A stretch of 12,740 nucleotides of DNA from Euzebyaceae bacterium (GTDB lineage Bacteria > Actinomycetota > Nitriliruptoria > Euzebyales > Egibacteraceae), in NCBI GenBank assembly GCA_013696915.1, contig JACCXR010000124.1, positions 1-12,740 of the forward strand. The letters run 5' to 3'. The notes under the pieces were generated by a model. The model was not told the DNA's origin, did no database searches, and saw nothing but the letters and a program-made list of their open reading frames with translations. The position numbers and the translations under genes are program-made. Of the stretch, positions 1 to 7,179 are shown one piece after another; position 1 is the stretch's first letter, and every line of letters starts with the position of its first letter.

Positions 1-884
1 TCGACCAGGGCTACTTCCCCGGCGGGCTGCTGACCGCGCCGACCGACGCCGACCTGCGGCGCGACATCGAGCTGGCCAAGGCGCTGGGGTTCAACGGCGC
101 CCGCAAGCACCAGAAGGTCGAGGACCCGCGCTGGCTGTACTGGGCGGACCGGCTCGGCTTCCTGGTCTGGGCGGAGATGCCGAGCGTCTACCGCTGGTCC
201 GGCGCCGGCGTCACCCGGGTCGTCGCGACCTGGCAGGAGGTCGTCGAGCGCGACCGCAGCCACCCGTGCATCGTCGCGTGGGTGCCGGTGAACGAGAGCT
301 GGGGCGTGCCCCGCCAGCGGACGGATCCCCGCCACTCCTCCCTGGTCCTGGCGCTGCACCACCTCACCCAGGCGCTGGACGTGACTCGTCTCGTCATCGC
401 CAACGACGGCTGGGAGCACGCCGTCGGCGATGTCCTGACGCTCCACGACTACTCCGACGCGGCCGCACTGAGGGAGCGGTACCGGTCCCTCGAGTCGGCG
501 CTGGCCTCCCAGCCTCAGGGACGGCCGATCTTCGTCGGGACCCACAGCTATTCCGGCCAGCCGATCCTGCTGAGCGAGTTCGGGGGCATCTCGCTGGAGG
601 GGAAGCCCGACAGCTGGGGGTACGACGTCGTCCTCGACGGCGAGGGTCTGCTGAAGCGGTACACCGACCTGGTCGGCGCCGTGGTCTCCAGCCCGGTCCT
701 CCAGGGCTTCTGCTGGACCCAGCTCACCGACATCGAGCAGGAGGCCAACGGGCTGCTTACCTTCCACCGCAGACCCAAGGCCGACATCGACGCCCTCCGC
801 GGCGCGACGAGGCAGCAGAAGGACTACCGGTGGACCTTCCGCGGCCGGCGGCGAAACGCGCCGGGCCCCGTGGAGACCAGTTGA
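1..884 (+). CDS. Glycoside hydrolase family 2 protein, C-terminal part (5' end outside window)
   Basis: The open frame enters from the left edge (first full codon at base 3) and ends at TGA 882-884, giving 293 visible residues. The visible part is most of a GH2 TIM-barrel catalytic domain. It holds the family stretch G-F-N-G-A-R-K-H-Q, then V-N-E-S-W-G with the presumed acid/base Glu at 294-296, and L-L-S-E-F-G-G with the presumed nucleophile Glu at 576-578. Near the end is the G-F-C-W-T-Q-L-T-D motif of beta-galactosidase/beta-glucuronidase-like members. The N-terminal sugar-binding and Ig-like domains and any signal peptide lie outside the window, so cell location cannot be judged. It is the first visible gene of an operon with a GH43 enzyme and galE, which suggests hydrolysis of galactosides or arabinose-containing oligosaccharides. 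The exact substrate is not readable. A 177-884 start would cut into the barrel and is not a real start. Confidence 0.9.
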   Translation, partial: DQGYFPGGLLTAPTDADLRRDIELAKALGFNGARKHQKVEDPRWLYWADRLGFLVWAEMPSVYRWSGAGVTRVVATWQEVVERDRSHPCIVAWVPVNESWGVPRQRTDPRHSSLVLALHHLTQALDVTRLVIANDGWEHAVGDVLTLHDYSDAAALRERYRSLESALASQPQGRPIFVGTHSYSGQPILLSEFGGISLEGKPDSWGYDVVLDGEGLLKRYTDLVGAVVSSPVLQGFCWTQLTDIEQEANGLLTFHRRPKADIDALRGATRQQKDYRWTFRGRRRNAPGPVETS

Positions 885-1870
885 CGGGCGGCGAGGACGG
901 CGCTTCGACCTACGTCAACCCCGTCTACGACGGCTACTTCGCCGACCCCTTCGTCCTCGAGGTCGACGGCCGCTACTACGCCTACGGCACCGGCTCGACC
1001 CCCGCCGGGCGGCAGTTCGAGATCCTGCACTCCGACGATCTGGTGCACTGGACCCCGGTCGGCGGCGCGGTCGAGCCGCTCGACGGCGAGGAGGCGACGG
1101 ACTTCTGGGCCCCCGAGGTCGCCGTCGAGGGGAGCACGTTCTACCTGTACTACTCGGCCGGCCTGGAGGACAGCGCCCACCGGATCAGGGTGGCGACCGC
1201 CCAGCAGCCCGCGGGCCCCTTCACCGAGGCCGCCATGCTCACCGGCGCCGACGAGCCGTTCGCGATCGATCCCCATCCGTTCCGCGACACCGACGGGTGC
1301 CGGTACCTGTACTACGCGACCGACTTCCTCGACGGCGAGCGGGTCGGCACGGCCCTCGTCGTCGACCGGCTCGCCGCCATGACCCGCCTGGAGGGCCGGC
1401 CACGGACGGTTCTGCGCGCCTCGGCCGACTGGCAGCTGTACCGCCGGCAGCGGCCGATGTACGGCGGCGTCTACGACTGGCACACGCTCGAGGGGCCGTT
1501 CGTCCGGGCCCACTGCGGCCGCTACTACTGCTTCTACTCGGGCGGCGCCTGGGAGGAGGACACCTACGGGGTCTCCTACGCCGTGGCGGACCACCCGCTC
1601 GGACCGTGGCACGAGCCGGTCGCGGACGGACCGACGGTGCTGCGTTCGGTCCCGGGCCGGGTGATCGGACCCGGCCACAACAGCGTCGTGACGGGCCCGG
1701 ACGGGCAGGACTACCTCGTCTACCACGCCTGGGACCCGGCGCGCACGCGACGCCGGATGTGCCTCGACCGGCTCGAATGGACCCCGGACGGGCCCCGCAC
1801 CGACGCCCCCACGTTCACCCCGCAACCCGCCCCCCGACCCCGCGGCGGCCGACCCGACGGAGGACCCTGA
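881..1870 (+). CDS. Glycoside hydrolase family 43 (five-bladed beta-propeller)
   Basis: A 329-residue protein whose TTG start (881-883) overlaps the GH2 stop in TTGA. A GGAG at 872-875 sits five bases upstream, which decides this start; the frame stays open upstream, but only as a shadow of GH2. GH43 landmarks appear in order: Y-F-A-D-P-F with the general-base Asp22, A-I-D-P-H-P-F with the pKa-modulating Asp130, L-E-G-P-F with the general-acid Glu204, and G-P-G-H-N-S with the metal/propeller His266. The family cleaves arabinans, xylo-oligosaccharides or, in some members, beta-1,3-galactan. The subfamily cannot be assigned by eye. No signal peptide is visible, so it is probably cytoplasmic and acts on imported oligosaccharides. 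The last 20 residues are Pro/Arg-rich and probably disordered. Translational coupling to GH2 and galE suggests coordinated production. Confidence 0.9.
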   Translation: MTGGEDGASTYVNPVYDGYFADPFVLEVDGRYYAYGTGSTPAGRQFEILHSDDLVHWTPVGGAVEPLDGEEATDFWAPEVAVEGSTFYLYYSAGLEDSAHRIRVATAQQPAGPFTEAAMLTGADEPFAIDPHPFRDTDGCRYLYYATDFLDGERVGTALVVDRLAAMTRLEGRPRTVLRASADWQLYRRQRPMYGGVYDWHTLEGPFVRAHCGRYYCFYSGGAWEEDTYGVSYAVADHPLGPWHEPVADGPTVLRSVPGRVIGPGHNSVVTGPDGQDYLVYHAWDPARTRRRMCLDRLEWTPDGPRTDAPTFTPQPAPRPRGGRPDGGP

Positions 1871-2838
1871 TGCGCGTGCTCGTCACCGGCGGCGCCGGCT
1901 ACATCGGCTCGACCACCGCCGCGGCGCTGCTCGGCGCGGGACACGACGTCGTCGTGCTCGACGCGCTCACGAACGGGCACCGCGACGCGGTCCCCGACGG
2001 AGCCGCGTTCGTCGAGGGCGACATCGCGGACCGGACGGCGGTGATCGAGGCGATCGGCGGCGGCGTCGACGCGTGCGTGCACTTCGCGGCGCTGATCGAG
2101 GCGGGGGAGTCGATGCGCTCCCCGGAGCGGTTCTTCGCCGTGAACACGGGCGGCTCGCTGCGGCTGCTCGACACGCTCGTCGGCGCGGGCGTCGGGCGGT
2201 TCGTGCTGTCCTCGACCGCGGCGGTGTACGGCGACCCCGAGCGGGTGCCGATCTCTGAGGACGACCGCACCGAGCCGACCAACGCCTACGGTGAGTCGAA
2301 GCTGCTGATCGAGCGGGCGCTGGCATGGCTGCACCGCATCCACGGCCTGCGCTACGCCGCGCTGCGCTACTTCAACGCCGCCGGCGCGACCGGCGACCGC
2401 GGCGAGCGCCACGACCCCGAGACCCACCTCATCCCGCTCGTGCTCCAGGTCGCCGCCGGCACACGCGACGCGATCGCGGTCTTCGGCACCGACTACCCCA
2501 CCCCCGACGGGACGGCGGTGCGCGACTACGTCCACGTCGCCGACCTCGCCGACGCGCACGTCCTGGCGCTCGAGGCGCTCGACCGGCACCCGCGGCTGGT
2601 GTGCAACCTCGGCAACGGCGCCGGGTTCAGCGTCCGCGAGGTGATCGAGGCCGTCCGCCGGGTGACCGGGCACCCGATCGGTGTCCGCGAGGAGGGCCGG
2701 CGCGCCGGCGACCCCGCCCAGCTCGTCGCGTCCTCCGCCCGCGCGGCCGATCTGCTCGGCTGGAAGCCGTCGCGTCACGACCTCGACGAGATCGTCGCTT
2801 CCGCCTGGGCCTGGCACCAGCGCCGCCGCGAGGTCTGA
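1870..2838 (+). CDS. galE: UDP-glucose 4-epimerase
   Basis: A 322-residue extended short-chain dehydrogenase that interconverts UDP-galactose and UDP-glucose with bound NAD in the Leloir pathway. The N-terminal Rossmann motif is G-G-A-G-Y-I-G (residues 7-13). The catalytic triad is visible as S-S-T with Thr116 in the Ser/Thr position, and Y-G-E-S-K with Tyr140 and Lys144. The family stretch R-Y-F-N-A-A-G-A follows at about 166-173. Length is close to the usual 330-340. The ATG at 1870 overlaps the GH43 stop by one base (TGATG), so it is probably translated by coupling. Its place behind two glycosidases suggests that it processes galactose released by them, although epimerases of this family can also make UDP-arabinose or other nucleotide sugars for the cell surface. 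Function is secure at family level; substrate preference is inferred. Confidence 0.95.
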   Translation: MRVLVTGGAGYIGSTTAAALLGAGHDVVVLDALTNGHRDAVPDGAAFVEGDIADRTAVIEAIGGGVDACVHFAALIEAGESMRSPERFFAVNTGGSLRLLDTLVGAGVGRFVLSSTAAVYGDPERVPISEDDRTEPTNAYGESKLLIERALAWLHRIHGLRYAALRYFNAAGATGDRGERHDPETHLIPLVLQVAAGTRDAIAVFGTDYPTPDGTAVRDYVHVADLADAHVLALEALDRHPRLVCNLGNGAGFSVREVIEAVRRVTGHPIGVREEGRRAGDPAQLVASSARAADLLGWKPSRHDLDEIVASAWAWHQRRREV

Positions 2839-2856
2839 GCGGCCCGGCTCAGCCTC
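2830..2856. terminator. Stem-loop between convergent galE and phoD-like genes, possible bidirectional terminator
   Basis: CTGAGC (2835-2840) and GCTCAG (2847-2852) form a perfect 6-bp stem around a GGCCCG loop. GAGG (2830-2833) and CCTC (2853-2856) extend it to 10 bp with one bulged T at 2834. The stem contains the TGA of galE (2836-2838) and the TGA of the minus-strand gene (2849-2851). No T-run follows on either strand, so intrinsic termination is inferred from position and symmetry only. Confidence 0.45.
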
Positions 2857-4495
2857 CCAGGGCCTCGGAGAAGAGCAGCTCCAGGTCCGGGTGCTCAGGG
2901 TCGTCGGCCACCGCGCGCTCGAGGCGCAGGGTGAGATCCCGTCCGTCGATGTCGAGCGACGCGATCTGGTTGTCGAACGACGGCCCGCGGGTCAGCTGCC
3001 AGTCGATCGGCTGGCGCGGCACACCGGCAGCCCGGGCGAGCCGCTCGGTGAGCCGGGCGGCCCGGCTCGACGCGGCAGCCCGGTACAGCCGGCGCACGAG
3101 CGGCACCAAAGGGTTTCGCACCGGTGAGCACACGGCCTGGAAGACCCGGCTGCGGACCCCCGCCGCGTCGGGGAAGGCCACCTCGGCGAGGTAGGCGTGG
3201 TGCACGTCCCCGGACAGGGCGACGATCGATGCGGGTGGGCCGCCCCGCTGCCCGCTGCCGACCGCGGCGATCAGCGCCGTCAGCCGTTCGAACGACGCGC
3301 CGAACGCCGCCCAGTGCTCGAGGTCGGCGCCCTGGCGCAGCAGCTCCCCGATCCGGGCCCCGATCTTCCCGTAGCGCCCGTCGCAGACCGCCTCGTTCCA
3401 CGCCTCGACGTGGTGCAGGGCCGGCATGAGCAGGTAGGGCACGGAGCTCGCGAGCAGCAGGTGGTCGACGTCGCCGGACGCGCGCTCGGTGATCCAGTCG
3501 AACTCGTCGTCGTCGACCATCGCCCGTTCGCCGTCGAGCACGCGCCCGCAGCGGCTGTCGATCACGATCAGGCGGGTCCGGCCGAAGTCCCGGTCGTAGC
3601 TCCAGCGCAGGCCGGCGGCCTCGCGGTCCGCCTTGAACGCGTATGCGCGCAGCAGCGGCCCGCCGTCGTCGGCGGCCTTGATCGCGGCCAGCAGGTCGTT
3701 CGTGGCGAGCTCCGGCGGCGAGAGGTTGCCGAGGTGCTGGTACAGCCAGTAGCTCATCAGCCCGCCGACGATGCGCTCGTCCCACCAGTCCTTCGAGCGC
3801 ATCTTGCGCACCCACGCCAGCGAGGTGTTCCAGTCGTCGTGCACGTCGTGGTCGTCGAAGATCATCGCCGTCTGGATCGTCGACATCATCCAGCGCAGGA
3901 CCGGCTCCGACCAGGCGTCGCGGTACAGGTGGGTGTACTCCTCGAAGTCGGCGACCTCGTCGGCGGGGGGCCCGCCCGGACCGCGCCGGCCCTTGATGAA
4001 CTCGGCGGTGTCGGTCGAGACCTCGTCGGCGTACACCTGGTCCCCGAGCAGCAGCAGCGCGTCCGGCCACTCGGCTTCCCGCTGGCGGAGCATCCGCCGG
4101 CCGTAGGCGTAGAGCGCGTCGAGGTTCCGCCCGGACCCGATGAGATGCCGCCGGCTGGTGTACGGCGGAGTCTGGGGAAGCGACACGCGGCACGACCCGA
4201 ACACCAGCCGCGTGACCCGGCCGGGGTCGAGCGTGCGGATCGTGCTCGGCGGGAGGTCCGTCCCCGCCTCGGGCCACACGGACTCCCCGTCGAGGGTCAC
4301 CTCGTAGGCGGTAGTCGTGCCGGGCTCCAGACCCTCGACGGTGACGATCGCGTAGTGGTGCCCCTCGACGCAGAAGGTCCGCTCGCGCCGGCCGAGGACC
4401 TCGACGTCGCAGGCGCCGTCGGTCTCGACCCAGATCGTGGCGCAGGTGTCGCCGACGTAGCGCAGGTTCGGCCCGATCACGAGATTCGGCACCAC
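2849..4495 (-). CDS. PhoD-family metallophosphoesterase (alkaline phosphatase D-like)
   Basis: About 548 residues from GTG 4495; the adjacent GTG at 4492 is equally possible. The frame stays open to 4627, but the extra N-terminus is Ser/Arg-rich, lacks family features and overlaps the divergent ATL gene, whereas V-P-N-L-V-I-G-P looks like the normal start of this subfamily. An N-terminal Ig-like domain (about 1-90) precedes the phosphoesterase core. Core motifs are F-G-S-C-R (near 99-103), L-L-G-D-Q-V-Y-A-D (near 150), F-D-D-H-D (near 213-217) and S-G-D-V-H-H-A-Y (near 428-435), matching the metal-binding Asp, His and Cys/Tyr positions of PhoD. PhoD proteins hydrolyse phosphomonoesters or phosphodiesters. 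Unlike Bacillus PhoD, no Tat or Sec signal is visible, so this one is probably cytoplasmic and its substrate is unknown. It is transcribed alone, divergently from ATL. Confidence 0.88.
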   Translation of the reverse strand: MVPNLVIGPNLRYVGDTCATIWVETDGACDVEVLGRRERTFCVEGHHYAIVTVEGLEPGTTTAYEVTLDGESVWPEAGTDLPPSTIRTLDPGRVTRLVFGSCRVSLPQTPPYTSRRHLIGSGRNLDALYAYGRRMLRQREAEWPDALLLLGDQVYADEVSTDTAEFIKGRRGPGGPPADEVADFEEYTHLYRDAWSEPVLRWMMSTIQTAMIFDDHDVHDDWNTSLAWVRKMRSKDWWDERIVGGLMSYWLYQHLGNLSPPELATNDLLAAIKAADDGGPLLRAYAFKADREAAGLRWSYDRDFGRTRLIVIDSRCGRVLDGERAMVDDDEFDWITERASGDVDHLLLASSVPYLLMPALHHVEAWNEAVCDGRYGKIGARIGELLRQGADLEHWAAFGASFERLTALIAAVGSGQRGGPPASIVALSGDVHHAYLAEVAFPDAAGVRSRVFQAVCSPVRNPLVPLVRRLYRAAASSRAARLTERLARAAGVPRQPIDWQLTRGPSFDNQIASLDIDGRDLTLRLERAVADDPEHPDLELLFSEALGG

Positions 4496-4547
4496 CCCAC
4501 TGTTCCGATTCCGGCGCGGGCGCAACCGCCCGAGCATGCTGTCGTCG

Positions 4548-4841
4548 ATGACCGCCGCACCGCCCACCCCGTTCTCCGACGCCGTCGCCGCGGTGCTCGC
4601 TGGCCTGCGCCCCGGCGAGGTGGTCACCTACGGGGAGGTCGCCGCCGAGGCGGGGTACCCCGGCGCCGCGCGGGCGGTCGGCACGTTCCTGCGGGACAGC
4701 GAGGGGTTCCCCTGGTGGCGCGTCGTCCGGGCCGACGGGCGGCTGGCCTCCGGGAAGATCGTCGAACAGGAGCGGCTGCTCGCCGCCGAGGGGGTGCCCG
4801 TGGCCAGCGGCCGCGTCCGCCGGCGCCCCGGCGGTGCTTGA
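4548..4841 (+). CDS. Alkyltransferase-like (ATL) protein, MGMT DNA-binding fold
   Basis: A 97-residue single-domain protein resembling the C-terminal half of O6-alkylguanine-DNA alkyltransferase. Visible are V-T-Y-G-E-V-A with the helix Tyr28 that helps flip the base, A-A-R-A-V-G with the Arg42 finger, and F-P-W-W-R-V-V where alkyltransferases have P-C-H-R-V. Trp56 therefore replaces the acceptor Cys and Trp57 the His, so it cannot transfer alkyl groups. Known ATLs bind O6-alkylguanine and direct nucleotide excision repair; that role is inferred here. ATG 4548 gives a compact family-like N-terminus; an in-frame ATG at 4536 would add four residues. Neither has a clear ribosome-binding site. 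Only about 52 bp separate it from the divergent PhoD-like gene, so promoters must lie within coding edges or that gap. A copper lipoprotein gene follows 38 bp downstream. Confidence 0.9.
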   Translation: MTAAPPTPFSDAVAAVLAGLRPGEVVTYGEVAAEAGYPGAARAVGTFLRDSEGFPWWRVVRADGRLASGKIVEQERLLAAEGVPVASGRVRRRPGGA

Positions 4842-4879
4842 ATGGCGCGATTGTTCGCCTCGCCGAGAAGGAGACCACG

Positions 4880-5296
4880 ATGGGACCACGCACCGTCCTG
4901 CTCGCGGCCGTCGCCGCGATCACCCTCCTCGCGCCGGCGTGCGGCGGGCCGGACGCCACGACCGGGTCCACCGAGGCTGCGGGGACACCGGCCGCATCGG
5001 CGTCGGCGCCCGCGGCTGCGGGCACCGGCACGGCGACCGAGACGGCCGCCGCCGGTGGTGCGACCCTGGAGATCAGGGACCTCACATTTCCGGCCCTGAC
5101 CGTTCCCGCCGGCACGACCGTGACGGTCTCCAACGCCGACAGCGCCAAGCACACCGTGACCGCGGACGGCGGCGAGTTCGACGTCGAGGCGCCGCCCGGC
5201 GAGTCGCCGACCTTCACAGCCCCCGCCGAACCCGGCGAGTACGCCTATCACTGCGAGATCCACAGCACCATGACGGGAACCCTGACCGTCGAGTGA
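4880..5296 (+). CDS. Cupredoxin (plastocyanin-like) lipoprotein
   Basis: A 138-residue exported blue-copper protein. A strong AAGGAG at 4868-4873, six bases before the ATG, fixes the start. Residues 1-20 form a Sec signal with a hydrophobic core and end in L-A-P-A-C, so Cys21 is the likely lipidated residue anchoring it to the outer face of the membrane. Residues 22-60 are an Ala/Thr/Gly/Ser-rich flexible tether. Residues 61-138 are a cupredoxin domain with a complete type-1 copper set: His91 (A-K-H-T-V-T), Cys125, His128 and Met131 (Y-H-C-E-I-H-S-T-M). Such proteins carry electrons or bind copper outside the cell; the partner is not evident because no oxidase or copper transporter lies nearby. 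It may be co-transcribed with the ATL gene upstream, but the strong ribosome-binding site suggests independent translation. Confidence 0.92.
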   Translation: MGPRTVLLAAVAAITLLAPACGGPDATTGSTEAAGTPAASASAPAAAGTGTATETAAAGGATLEIRDLTFPALTVPAGTTVTVSNADSAKHTVTADGGEFDVEAPPGESPTFTAPAEPGEYAYHCEIHSTMTGTLTVE

Positions 5297-5322
5297 GCGG
5301 GTGGGCGGGGTAGCGTTCGCCG

Positions 5323-6147
5323 ATGCGGCCGACCGAGATCAGCGCGAACGGGTTCGTCTTCGGCGCGCTGCAGGACGGTCCCCCGGACGGCCCGCTCGTC
5401 CTGCTGCTCCACGGCTGGCCCCAGACCTCCTGGGCGTGGCGGCGGCAGCTGCCGGCGCTCGCCTCAGCCGGCTACCACGCCGTCGCCGTCGACCAGCGCG
5501 GCTACTCGCCGGGGGCCCGCCCGGACGGGGTCGCCGCCTACAGGATCGGCGAGCTCGCCGGAGACGCCCTCGCCGTCGCCGACACGCTCGGCGCCGGGCG
5601 GTTCTCGGTCGTCGGCCACGACTGGGGCGGCGCGGTCGCCTGGCACCTCGGGGGCACGGCCGCTGAGCGCCTGCACACGCTCACCGTGGCGTCCACCCCG
5701 CACCCACTGGCGATGGCCAGGGCGCTGAAGGGCTGGGACCAGCGGCGTCGGTTGGCCTACGTCCCGTTCCTGCGGTCACCGCTCGCCGAGGTCGCGCTGA
5801 CCGCCGGCGGCGGGGTCGCCCTGCGCCGGATGCTGCGGCTGTCCGGTCTGCGCGAGGTCGAGCCCTACGTCGCGGCGCTCGGAACCCGCGAGCGGATGCG
5901 GGGGCCGCTGAACTACTACCGGGCTGTGGACGGCCGGGCGCTGCGGGACCTGCAGCGCATCACGACCCCCACGCTGTACGTGTGGGGCGACCGCGACCCC
6001 GCACTCGGGCCGGCCGCGGCGCGCGCGAGCGGTGACCACGTCGACGGGCGCTACCGCTTCGAGATCCTGCGGGGCGAGGGCCACTGGATCCCCGAACGCG
6101 CCGCCGACCGCTTCAACGAACTGCTCCTGGACCACCTGGCGGCGTAG
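5323..6147 (+). CDS. Alpha/beta hydrolase, epoxide hydrolase/haloalkane dehalogenase-like
   Basis: A 274-residue alpha/beta-hydrolase. H-G-W-P (residues 30-33) supplies the oxyanion hole. The nucleophile elbow is G-H-D-W-G-G, so the nucleophile is Asp100 rather than Ser, as in epoxide hydrolases, haloalkane dehalogenases and fluoroacetate dehalogenases. The charge-relay acid is probably Asp225 (W-G-D-R-D-P-A-L) and the base His254 (G-E-G-H-W-I-P-E). The cap carries N-Y-Y at 197-199, a plausible source of the lid Tyr that activates the epoxide, which favours epoxide hydrolase over dehalogenase; this is inference. No signal peptide is seen, so it is cytoplasmic. The start lies 26 bp after the copper lipoprotein stop with only a weak GGCGGGG upstream. 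It converges on the DUF3500 gene with 15 bp between stops. Confidence 0.88.
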   Translation: MRPTEISANGFVFGALQDGPPDGPLVLLLHGWPQTSWAWRRQLPALASAGYHAVAVDQRGYSPGARPDGVAAYRIGELAGDALAVADTLGAGRFSVVGHDWGGAVAWHLGGTAAERLHTLTVASTPHPLAMARALKGWDQRRRLAYVPFLRSPLAEVALTAGGGVALRRMLRLSGLREVEPYVAALGTRERMRGPLNYYRAVDGRALRDLQRITTPTLYVWGDRDPALGPAAARASGDHVDGRYRFEILRGEGHWIPERAADRFNELLLDHLAA

Positions 6148-6156
6148 GGCCCGCCA
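6137..6156. terminator. Weak stem-loop at the alpha/beta hydrolase-DUF3500 convergent junction
   Basis: TGGCGG (6137-6142) pairs with CCGCCA (6151-6156) around an eight-base loop containing the TAG stop of the hydrolase. There is no T-run. Such 6-bp GC stems occur by chance in DNA this GC-rich; only its position between convergent genes makes it worth recording. Confidence 0.25.
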
Positions 6157-6162
6157 AAGTCG

Positions 6163-7179
6163 TCACCCGGTCGAGTCGTGCGCCTCGGCGTGGTGGCGCG
6201 CGAGCAGGTCGCCGCCGAAGTCCCCGCTCGGTCTTCGCCACACGGAGTGGACGTGGTTCGCGCCGTGCTGGGTGTTGTCGTACTCGATCAGCAGGTCGGG
6301 ACCCTGGATCCGGTAGTAGTGCGGGCGGCGGGTCTCGGCGGCGCCGGCCCAGGCGAAGTGCAGCTCACCGAAGGCGGCGCCGAGCCGTTCGGCCTCGGCG
6401 GCGGCGACCGGCTCCGCGAGGCGGTCGAGGTAAAGCCCAAGGAGCCGGCGGAGCAGCGCGGCGGCGTCACCGGAGAGGTCGGCGGCCGGCACGCCGGCGG
6501 GTTCCAGGGTCCCGTCCACGCGGGGGCGGTCGCGGGTCACGATGTCGGCCGGCGCCTCCTCGGCGATCACCGCCCGCGCCTGTGCCGCGCCGTGGAGCGC
6601 GTGGAGCAGCGCCCGGGCGACGTCCTCCTCCTCGACGAGGGGCCGGGAGACGACCGCATCGCCGTGCCGGACGACCGCCGGGTTCGCGCCGAGGAAGCAC
6701 GGCGTGCCCGCGACCCGGCCGTCGGCCACGGTGACGTTCAACGAGACGTGGTGGCCCTCGAACCGCCAGCCCCACGGCTCGTCGCCCGGCACGCCGAAGA
6801 CGACCGTCCAGTAGTCGCCGCTGTGCCGCCCCCGCCGGCCGTCCTCGATCCGGTCGAGGACGTCCTCCAAGGACATGATCGCCGCGACCTGCGCGTACGC
6901 GTGCGGGCGCAGGGCGGTCGCGACCAGGGCGTGCACCGCCTTGCGCTGCGACCGGCCGAGCTCGCCGAGCGCCACGCCCGCCCGGGGTCCCGGAAGGTAG
7001 GTCCAGTCCCGGCGGGCGGCGGTGTGGGGGAAAGAGCGTCGCACGGTCCGGCGCTCGTGCTCGTCGAGGGTGTCGAGCAGCGCCCCGGCCGCCCTCGCCA
7101 TCAGTGCCGCCGGCGCCGGGTTGCGCGTGCGCTCGGCACCGGCACCGTGGTGCCCCGCACCGGGGGGCGCCGTGGACAT
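6163..7179 (-). CDS. DUF3500 domain protein
   Basis: A 338-residue protein matching the DUF3500 family by recognisable stretches: D-Y-W-T-V-V-F-G-V-P-G with P-W-G-W-R-F-E-G-H-H in the middle, F-L-G-A-N-P-A following, and near the C-terminus L-I-E-Y-D-N-T-Q with H-V-H-S-V-W-R. These conserved His, Glu, Asp and Trp residues hint at a metal-binding or catalytic site, but I know of no established function and do not assign one. There is no signal peptide or membrane segment; the first 25 residues are Gly/Ala-rich and poorly conserved in character. The ATG at 7179 overlaps the toxin stop by one base (TGATG), which supports this start although Met27 is an alternative. It is the last gene of the minus-strand cluster and probably depends on translation from the toxin gene. 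Confidence 0.85.
   Translation of the reverse strand: MSTAPPGAGHHGAGAERTRNPAPAALMARAAGALLDTLDEHERRTVRRSFPHTAARRDWTYLPGPRAGVALGELGRSQRKAVHALVATALRPHAYAQVAAIMSLEDVLDRIEDGRRGRHSGDYWTVVFGVPGDEPWGWRFEGHHVSLNVTVADGRVAGTPCFLGANPAVVRHGDAVVSRPLVEEEDVARALLHALHGAAQARAVIAEEAPADIVTRDRPRVDGTLEPAGVPAADLSGDAAALLRRLLGLYLDRLAEPVAAAEAERLGAAFGELHFAWAGAAETRRPHYYRIQGPDLLIEYDNTQHGANHVHSVWRRPSGDFGGDLLARHHAEAHDSTG

Noticed and set aside
824..1825. Minus-strand frame opposite the GH43 gene
   Set aside because: Val/Gly/Arg-rich antisense shadow of a gene with clear catalytic motifs.
4496..4627. N-terminal extension of the PhoD-like protein to 4627
   Set aside because: The added 44 residues lack family features or a signal peptide and would overlap the ATL coding region.
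3197..4879. Long plus-strand frame running through the PhoD-like gene into the cupredoxin
   Set aside because: Only the part from ATG 4880 is protein-like; the rest is antisense to PhoD. The AAGGAG before 4880 confirms the short form.
2895..4889. Minus-strand frame of about 664 codons overlapping the PhoD-like gene
   Set aside because: Arg/Ala/Pro-rich shadow one base off the PhoD frame.
4842..5099. Plus-strand frame starting ATGGCGCGA right after the ATL stop
   Set aside because: Arg/Pro-rich, out of frame with the cupredoxin whose lipoprotein signal and copper ligands are unmistakable.
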